NCBI GenBank assembly: GCA_964016885.1
Contig: OZ024740.1
Location: 200,513,037-200,577,036, forward strand
Direction: 5' to 3'
From: Eledone cirrhosa
Lineage: Eukaryota > Mollusca > Cephalopoda > Octopoda > Eledonidae
DNA: 64,000 nucleotides
The translations under genes and the position numbers were made by a program. Below are positions 56,748-64,000 of the stretch, piece after piece. Numbering within the stretch: position 1 is the first letter of the stretch; the number at the start of each line of letters is the position of its first letter. The notes beneath the pieces were generated by a model, which saw nothing but the letters and a program-made list of their open reading frames with translations, searched no databases and was not told the DNA's origin.

Positions 56748-59700
56748 ATGACCTCACTCAGAATAGGCAGCATAAATGCGCGTGGCTTGGGGTCGTCATA
56801 GCAGCAGGGCCACCTGCTCAACAACCTCAGGTCACTAAACATAGATGTAGTGGCCATCAGCGAGACCAGAATCTCCGAAGCACGGGCCTTCACACCGATC
56901 TTCGGCAGCTACGATGTGTACGCATCTCCCAGCCGTCCGGGATCGGGGGGGAGGAGTGGCTGTGCTTTTTCGGAGAGGTTTGGATCTCGCCATACGGGCC
57001 ATCTTCCTGGACCCAGAAGGTAAGTTGGTGGTGCTTAGACGTGACCAGCGGAGACTGGCAAGCTTTCAGGCTAGTGGCCGTCTATGCCCCGACAGGAGCA
57101 TCGGCCTGATTTCTTCCCGCGTCTGGAGACGTTTCTTGGAACGTCCCGCTCTTTAGTGTTAGTGGGCGACTGGAACGGTATCTTAGATGCACGCTGGGAC
57201 TGTGTGGGATTAGCGGATAGGGGAGGAGGGTGCAAGAGCCTCACCAACCTGCTCAGGCGTTTTGAACTGTGTGACAGGTACCGATTGGATTTCCCGAATG
57301 TGACAATGTTGACATGGACAAATCGCATAGGGTCATCCAGATCATATCTAGATAGAGTATTTTGTAGAGAAATAGATAGGTCTAACATAGGCTGTCCACA
57401 ATTCAAGATAGACAGCTACACGGACCACAAATTCGTGATCTGTGTGCTCGACTTAGATAGGCTTCATAGACGAGAACCTGGCTACTGGAAGCTAAACGCG
57501 TCCTTACCAGCGCGCAAGGCCTACAGAGACCGGATTAACGAACTAGTTAAGCGGGCGTTGACGGGGGCCATCGTCAACAACAAGTGGTTGTTTTCTATGA
57601 AAAGAGCAATTAGAATAGAGTCCATTGGGTTTAGTAAGGCTTTAGCAATAGAGAAAAATAGAGCAGTGGGAGAATTAGTTAGAAAATTAGATGAGGCGCT
57701 TAGCAAAGGCATCGCGACCGACGTACATGCGGCAAAATTGGCCCTTGACCAATTCTTCAATGCAAAGCACGAAGGCTGCGTTGTCAGAGCTAGGGTGCGT
57801 GCTCTCAGAGACGAGGAGACGAAAGCCGTTCAATAGGCCCGAATGGCGGAGCCGCGTCGTGGCAACAAAGCTACGATCCTGTCTTTGGTGGACCACGACG
57901 TGCGCATGCTACTCGTTCCCGGGCAAACGTGTGAAGCTTTTCAGTGACACTTCGCTTAGATTTTTCGGGGCAGCGGTGGGCCGGATCGAGGGATGGACTT
58001 TAGTGTCTACCTCGACGGGCTGCCGCGGCACTCGGCCACTGAGGCGGAGTGTTGCGAAAAGCCGATAACAGCCAATGAAGTAAGGGAGGAAATGACTGGC
58101 AGCACAAGGGTTAAATCGCCTGGTTTGGATCGTCTGCCCTATGAACTTTACGTACAGATGCCAGACTTGTTCGGAGGCCTCTTGGCGGACGTCTACTGCA
58201 ACTGGCAACATAATGGGAGAATTCCCAGCTCTGTGAGCCGAGGAGCGGTAGAACTGCTGAGAAAGGATCCGAACAAGGGGGATAACATAGATAATTTCAG
58301 GCCCATAACTCTGCTAAACACAGAGTTCATGATTTTGGCCAAGGTGTTAGCAAAGAGGTTGGCGCTTGTCGTTGGTGGTCTGGTGGGAGAGGCGCAGACA
58401 TGCGCCATTTCCGACAGATCCATCCACGACAACCTCCACCTCATGCGATACATCGTAGAGAGGGTAGCTAGGGAACCTGGCACGGGTGGGTCCTTGATCA
58501 ATTTATATCAGTCGAATGCTTTCGATAGGTAAGTCCTGAGGGCGGCTGGCTTTGGGCCCGTCTTCAGAGGCTGGATCGCTGCCATGCACAGCGACATCTG
58601 CTCTGTGGTGAGAGTGAACGGTCACCTTTCGGAACCGTTCAACATCATGCGCTCGGTCCGCCAAGGATGTCCCCTCTCGTCCCTATTGTACGTATTGACT
58701 CTCGAGCCATTACTGCACAAACTGGAGACGTTGAGGGGCGTCCCGCGCGACCTAGGATGCGGAAGATCCGTGTCAGCATATGCGGACGATGTCACCGTAG
58801 TGGTGTCGAACGCCAAACACATCGAGGCGATTGGCACTACACTAAGAGAATACGAAGCGGTGACAGGAGCAATGATCAACCAGGAAAAGTCAGTGGGCCT
58901 GCAGCTCGGCACCTGGAGAGGCAGGTCCATGCCGTCCAAAAGCGTCGCCGGGCGCTGGACGGACGGACCGGTTAAATTGCTAGGGGTCTGGTTCGGTCCG
59001 GGCCTCCAGACGGACAAAAACTGGGACGAGGTGACGAGCAGAGTGGCTTCTCTCACCCGGAAATGGCGGAGAGGAAGCTATCCCTGAAAGGTCGAGTGGA
59101 GGTGACTAACGCGTACATCACGTCTGTCATCTGCTACCGCCTTACCGTCGTACCTTGTCCTAAGCCCCGTCTGACTGCTCTGGAACGTTTGCTCTTTCGC
59201 TTTTTGTGGAAGGGACGCGCTCCGATGGTCAGGCAGTCTATCTGTTGTCAACACCCGCTACGTGCAGGGCTGGGAATGCCGTGGCTGATGATGCGCAGAC
59301 ACGCGCTCAGGCTACGACATCTCCAGCTCTTCCTCGACGGTGATCAGGTGTGGTCGCCGTTTGCTAGACACGTATTTCCCCATCTCGTTTCCTTGACGGA
59401 GCTGCAGTCCTGGGTCAAGAGAAAACCGAGAGGGAGCGCCTGGAGACTGGAATGTCTTCAGGCGCTCACAGCCCTCGACCAATTGGGCAATGTGATCGCT
59501 GGAAACTCCACCTCGGCGTTCTATAGAGGATTAGTGGAGGGGAAGAGCGACGACGTACTTGGGGAAACTCTAGGCGTCGACGAAAATCAACTAGCCAATC
59601 TCTTCGGAAGCACTTTCGGGCCGGGGCCTATGGACAACTTCCAGAAATCTCTGGCCTGGCAGTGCTACCGAGGATCCTTGCCAGTTCGAGATAAACTCTA

Positions 59701-60145
59701 CAGGCATGGAGGTGCCGTCAACCGGGCATGTCCGTGATGCGTGCAGGGCGACGAAACCGTCCTGCACGCATTCGTCCAGTGTCCGAAAATTGCTGACTTG
59801 TGGGTTCATGTCGAACACCTGCTGTCGCGTGTAGGACGGATCCGGCTATCATCTGAGTCCATCGTGAGGATTGCCCGGCCCTCTTCCTTTAGCCGGGAAG
59901 GGCAGGCAGTTTTTATCTGTCTGGTGACCATGGCCAAAGAGATAGTATGGTGGACACGTTTGAAAGGGCTGAAGACAAGCACTTACCTCTTCGGTGATGC
60001 CCTGATTGACCTTTTCAAATTTCATTTGAAAAGGAAAATCAGAGTAGAGAGGGAAGTGCTCTCTTTCCAGCATTTTGTTGAAAGATGGGTGAGAGAAGCA
60101 AGAAAGGCCCGAGTGAATGGGCCTACTCTGAGTATGTATCTGTAA
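56748..60145 (+). pseudogene. LINE-A5 ORF2, broken
   Basis: It begins MTSLRIGSINARGLGSS, then a TAG replaces a Trp codon near 56799. Small indels near 56945, 57035 and 57100 shift the frame in the endonuclease. A TAG ends a 250-residue frame at 57834. A TGA lies near 57945. About 20 bp after LYQSNAFDR (near 58530) is deleted in RT motif A, where the catalytic Asp is already Tyr. One base is lost near 59065, and a TGA near 59736 interrupts the knuckle. YADD is intact near 58780. Confidence 0.85.
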
Positions 60146-60482
60146 ATTAAACGTGGAAAACTGGGAGAAGGCACTTGCCTTGGTGGTCAGGGTCACTGTG
60201 GCCTTTTACTGGGCTTTCTTCACAAATGTCCCTCCGAAGTCTCCCCCCTATTGGGGAATTTTTCATTGTTATTTTTTGTTACATCCTCTGTTTTTGTTTT
60301 TTATACGCAGAAATGCCCATTTGTACCGTCCTGTATTGTCCTGCACTGTCCTTAATGTCTACTTTATGTAAACACTTGTGGTTAATAAAGAAATCATTAT
60401 TATTATTATTATTATTATAATTATCATCATCATCATTATTATTATTATTATTATTATTATAATCATCATCGTTATTATCAAT

Positions 60483-61877
60483 TCGACATAGTGATAAAAC
60501 CACGGACGGAACAACCGTCTTTCCCCAAGAAAACTAAGGTAGGTAGCATTTCACACTTTTTTCTTCATCCAACATGATTCTTTCAAGATAGGTAGTGTAA
60601 ATGCACGTGATCTGCGATCGTCTTGATAGCACGGTCACCCGCTCAACGACCTCAGGTCACTAAACATAGATGTGGTGCTTGTCATTGAGACCAGAATATC
60701 CAACACGTGAAATTTCACGCCCATCTTCTGCGGCTACGAAGGGTAAGCAACTCGAAGCCGTCCCTGATCTGGGGATGGTTTGGCTGTGCTATTTTGGAAA
60801 GGGCTGGATCTTGCAATATGGACCACCTTCCTGGATCCAGAAAGTAAGTTGGTGGTGCTGGATGTGAGTAGCAGCGAAGGCTATGCTTTCAGCCTAGTTG
60901 CTGCCTATGCCCCGACAGGTGCGGGACGGACTGATTTCTTCAGACGCCGAGAGACCTGTTTAGGAACGTCCCGCTCTTTAGTGTTAATGGGAGACTGGAA
61001 CGGTATCTTGGATGCACGCTGGGACTGTGTGGGACTAACAGATAGGGAGGGAGAGTGTAAAAATCTTGCAAACCTGCTTAGACGCTTCCAACTGTCTGAC
61101 AGGTACCGACTGGATTTCCAGAATGTGCCAACGTGGAAATGGACAAACAGCATCGGGTCATCTAGATCGTATTTAGATAGGGTATTCTGTAGATAACTCT
61201 AGTTTAAGTTGTCCACAATTCAAAGTAGTCGATTACACAGACCACAAATTTGTATTCTATGTGGTCAATCTAGATAGGCTTCATAAACAGGGAGCTGGGT
61301 ACTGGAAGCTAAGCGCGTCATTCCCGGCGCGGAAAAGACTACAAAGAAGGGATCAGTATACTATTTAGGCGAGCGTTGACGGGAGCAATCATCAACAACA
61401 ACAGAAGGTTCGCCCTAAAATGCGCTGTTTGAGCAGAATTGATAAGATTTAGTAAGGCTGAAATAATTGAGAAAACTAGAGTAGAGGGGGATCTAATTAG
61501 AAAACAAGAAGAGGCATTTACTAAAGACATTACAGCCAACGTACTCAAGGCGGGATTGACCCTGGACGAATTCTTAAATGCTAAGCACGAGGGCTGTGAG
61601 GTCAGAGCAAGGCACGTGATTTAAAACACGAGGGGACGGGAGCCGTTCAATAAGCGCAAATGGCGGGTGCGAGGCGTGGTAACAAATCCACAATACGATC
61701 TTTGGAACACCACGTCGGGTGAATGGCACTTGATCACAAGCAGATGTGCGAGGTCTTTCGGCAACACTTCACTCAAATCTCTGGGAGCAGTGGCGAGTCA
61801 AACCGAGAGATCGATTTCAGAGCCTATCTCGATGACTTTCCGTGGCTCGCAGCAAAGGAGGTGGAGTGTTGCGAAAC
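60483..61877 (+). pseudogene. LINE-A6, 5'- and 3'-truncated divergent copy
   Basis: It starts at the end of ORF1 and has the inter-ORF tract and an ORF2 start (ATG 60574). Endonuclease blocks are visible (AAYAPTGAGR near 60900, GDWNGILDARWDCVGL near 60993, TDHKF near 61235). Multiple stops and shifts follow. It ends abruptly near 61877 before the RT core, where a minus-strand Penelope-like element begins. It is more diverged from A1 and A5 than they are from each other. Confidence 0.75.
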
Positions 61878-62780
61878 ACAAATTCTTTAGGGATGCGCTG
61901 TGGGAATTCACTAGGGAAATTTTCCATCCAGAATTGTATTGCCTCTATACCTAGGTTGTGTGGGATATTGGAATATAAATTGATGACATCAAAGGTTACT
62001 AGTAGGGTATGTTCATTATTGAGTGTTGTTGGGAGGTGGTTGAGCATGTCAAGGTCGTCCCTTATGAAGCTTTTTATGTGTTTTAGGAAAGGTTTAAGCA
62101 GAATATCTAGGAAGTTGCTTAGGCGGTGGGTTTCACATGTGGTGCCTGCTATTATGGGTCTTAATTTAAGGTCACCAGGAGGGGCTATATTGATGTAAAC
62201 GTCTGTGGCTTGCTTGCGGGACCTACCTATTACTTCGCTTTTGTGTGTCTTGGGGATACCGTAGAAGAGGCTGGTTCTGCTTTTGAAATTGGTGATGTAG
62301 TTGTAATAATCTGTCTCCATAAGGACTACTGCACTCCCTTTATCTTCCTCTTTGATTGTTAGGGTTTTGTCGTTTTTTAGACTGTTAAGATCATTCCATT
62401 CTTTTTTGCTTAAGTTTGGTTTTTGTTATGTCTGTGTAAGTGGTCGTATGGGTAATTTGTAATGTGTTCACAGAATTGATCGAGGAATTTATTCTTGCCT
62501 TTTGGTGGGGTGTAGTTGATTCTATTTCTGGCTATTGAGTCATCCTCATTGTATTTGTCGTATAGTTGTTCGCTGAGTCTTAGTTTTCTACAGAATTCTG
62601 CAATATCTTCCTTCATTTCGGGGTAGTTTGGTTGTTGGGGAGTTGGTGTAAATTTAAGACCTTTGGAGAGTATGTTGATTTGGTCTATTGTTAATTCTTT
62701 AGAGGTTAAATTGACAATTTTTATAGCATTTTGTGTCTCTTGTGTTTTTTGTGTTATCTTGTAATCCTGTGTCTGTGTGC
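61878..62780 (-). pseudogene. Penelope-like RT, N-terminal half, broken
   Basis: From 62780 down: ELTIDQINILSKGLKFTPTP, a region ending near 62410 in a stop, then after a frameshift NLSKKEWNDLNSLKNDKTL and EEDKGSAVVLMETDYYNYI. The strong signature LFYGIPKTHK follows near 62255, then DLKLRPIIAGTTCETHRLSN and LLVTFDVINLYSNIPHNLGI (motif A, near 62010). Roughly 50 residues normally found between DYYNYI and LFYG.PK.HK seem to be deleted near 62295. The copy stops just after EFVF near 61880. Confidence 0.8.
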
Positions 62781-62785
62781 TGTGT

Positions 62786-63997
62786 CTAAAAAATGATTAC
62801 GGAAGTTGTGATGGCTGTTGAAGTTTGGATGTCTCTTATAGTTGTATTGGCTCCTGCTGTTGTTGTAAGACGGTGTGTAGCTGTGGTGGTTGTTGAGTTT
62901 AGGTTGTATTGAGCCCTGCTGATGTTGTTGTAGGGTCTGTAGATTTGATGGACGTGGTTATAGGGTGTGAAGTTGTGGTGGTTGTTGAAGTTGGGTTGTA
63001 TCGTATGGTTGTGTTGAGCACTGCTGTTGTTGTAGGGTGTGTAGACTTGGTGGTAGTTGTAGTAGGGTTGTCTCGTGTGGTCATATTGAGTCCTGTTGTT
63101 GCTGTTATATGGTGTGTAGCTATGGTGGTTGTAGTGGTTAGGGTGTCTCGTGTGGCTGTATTGTCCCCTGCTGGTATTGTTGTAGTAGGATGTGGTTAGT
63201 GGGGGAGGGTAGATTAGAGTTTCCTTATAGCAGGTGTGTGGTTGTGAGGCCCTGTGTGACATGTGTAGTAGTTGTGTAATTTGGGTTTTATGTTGGAAGT
63301 AACGATGGTTGTGTGTTTGTTGTGTGGGAGTGTTAGGGGGGTTGTAAGTGTGGGGGATTTTATGGTTTCTACTGGTAGGAGAGAAGTTGTAGTGTCTATC
63401 TTGTAGCTGATGTTTCTCTATTACTATATTTGTTGCTTGGGAGTCCGTGTGGTAGTTGTGTGGAAGATGTAGGAGGTAGAGGCGAGGTGATGCCTTCTTT
63501 TGTTGGTATGTGGGGAGGTATTGTTCTTTTGTTGTTGTTGGTTGTTGTGTGGTGTTTGGGTGTTGAGTGAGTTTTCTTGTTATTATGGTTTTAATGAAGG
63601 GGCTCTTAGATGTGTGTTCTTTTTGGAAAAGTTTTTCATAGTTAGAGAACCAGGTTTCATTTATTTCCAAGCTTTGAAGGGATTTTAATTCTTCCTTATT
63701 ACGGTCCTCTAACCATAATTTTGAAATATTTTCTAGGGTGGTGTCTTTGGTTATATTGATAATTGCTAGATTAATCTCATCGTCGATTGATTTGATCCTA
63801 TCTTCATTTGCTTGGGCTCTCAATTTAAGGAGTTCAATTTCGGTTTTTATGTTATCAAGTGCCATTCTTTTCTTGAGGCGTCTTTGTGTCTCTGTTTCGT
63901 TTGGGATGGATTTAATTTGTAGTTTGCCGGGGATGATTAATGGGGATGAGTTAATCCATTTTTCATAGATCTCCGCTTTGTTATTGTTTTGTATCAT
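62786..63997 (-). CDS. Penelope-like element N-terminal region with coding minisatellite (403 aa open)
   Basis: An open frame from the window edge to a stop at 62786. The first part is charged and probably coiled (RRLKKRMALDNIKTEIELLK, then DRIKSIDDEINLAI). The second part is rich in Thr, His, Asn, Gln, Tyr and Pro, and has about four imperfect repeats of about 26 residues built on YTPYN and a YDHTRQP-like block (about 62880-63200). It lies upstream of the RT in the same orientation and is separated from it by one stop, so it was probably continuous with it. The ATG at 63997 is only the first Met in view and the true start may be outside. I do not recognise a domain. Confidence 0.6.
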   Translation of the reverse strand: MIQNNNKAEIYEKWINSSPLIIPGKLQIKSIPNETETQRRLKKRMALDNIKTEIELLKLRAQANEDRIKSIDDEINLAIINITKDTTLENISKLWLEDRNKEELKSLQSLEINETWFSNYEKLFQKEHTSKSPFIKTIITRKLTQHPNTTQQPTTTKEQYLPTYQQKKASPRLYLLHLPHNYHTDSQATNIVIEKHQLQDRHYNFSPTSRNHKIPHTYNPPNTPTQQTHNHRYFQHKTQITQLLHMSHRASQPHTCYKETLIYPPPLTTSYYNNTSRGQYSHTRHPNHYNHHSYTPYNSNNRTQYDHTRQPYYNYHQVYTPYNNSSAQHNHTIQPNFNNHHNFTPYNHVHQIYRPYNNISRAQYNLNSTTTTATHRLTTTAGANTTIRDIQTSTAITTSVIIF

Positions 63998-64000
63998 CTT

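Larger units (their letters stand above)
54553..60480 (+). mobile_element. LINE-A5, full-length but defective Tx1/L1-like LINE
   Basis: The 5' UTR (54553-54768), ORF1 (54769-56713), inter-ORF tract, ORF2 (56748-60145), 3' UTR, AATAAA (60383-60388) and a long interrupted (ATT)n tail (60395-60480) are present. It starts directly on the LINE-B4 tail. ORF2 is very similar to A1, so it is the reference for the part of A1 outside the window. Confidence 0.85.
61878..64000 (-). mobile_element. Penelope-like element, truncated at its 3' side, continues past window
   Basis: The minus strand encodes a long N-terminal region and the first half of a Penelope-type RT. The part with the YADD-equivalent motif and any GIY-YIG nuclease is missing because the copy ends at the junction with LINE-A6. 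It is unrelated to the LINEs: Penelope RTs are closest to telomerase RT. Confidence 0.8.

Overview
The window looks like repeat-rich genomic DNA of an animal, most likely a coleoid cephalopod (octopus-like). The reasons are eight copies of a tRNA-derived SINE of the type I associate with octopus, a second tRNA-type SINE, abundant (TA)n, (TG)n and (ATT)n microsatellites, and several families of animal non-LTR retrotransposons. I found no convincing host gene, tRNA gene, rRNA gene or CRISPR array. Almost every coding signal belongs to a retroelement. Clade names come from motifs I recognise, not from a search. Family and copy names (LINE-A, B, C, D) are mine.

Layout. 1-12896 is a head-to-tail, same-strand array: LINE-A1 (ORF2 intact, 5' end off the window), LINE-B1 (5'-truncated) and LINE-B2 (full length). 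They are joined at (ATT)n tails. 12897-13915 holds two pieces of a restriction-like-endonuclease LINE (LINE-C). 13916-27893 is AT-rich, gene-free DNA with microsatellites, several long hairpins, a 2.2 kb inverted repeat, a 73 bp tandem repeat, a Jockey/CR1-like LINE remnant (LINE-D), a probable Penelope 3' end and SINE pieces. 27894-35326 holds SINE S1, LINE-A2 (minus), three tandem SINEs and a nearly complete but broken LINE-C2. 35312-39720 is LINE-A3 (minus) and 39860-42870 is a decayed LINE-C copy (minus). 43426-45781 has SINEs and LINE-A4. 45782-47020 is LINE-C4 (minus). 47021-61877 is a second same-strand array: B3, full-length B4, full-length A5, then A6. 61878-64000 is a Penelope-like element on the minus strand, leaving the window.

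How the parts relate. LINE-A and LINE-B are two lineages of one type. Each has an ORF1 with a CX2CX4HX4C knuckle, and an ORF2 with an APE endonuclease, a reverse transcriptase (YADD) and a C-terminal zinc knuckle, ending in AATAAA and (ATT)n. I place them in the Tx1/L1-like group. All three full-length 5' ends in view sit directly on the (ATT)n tail of another same-strand LINE. Three LINE-C 3' ends abut the same kind of tail from the opposite side, and one SINE head abuts such a tail. The SINE 3' end resembles the LINE-A/B 3' end. Together this suggests a network of retroelements that either target (ATT)n tracts and each other's tails, or arise by end-to-end template jumping. Most copies are broken; LINE-A1 ORF2 is the exception.
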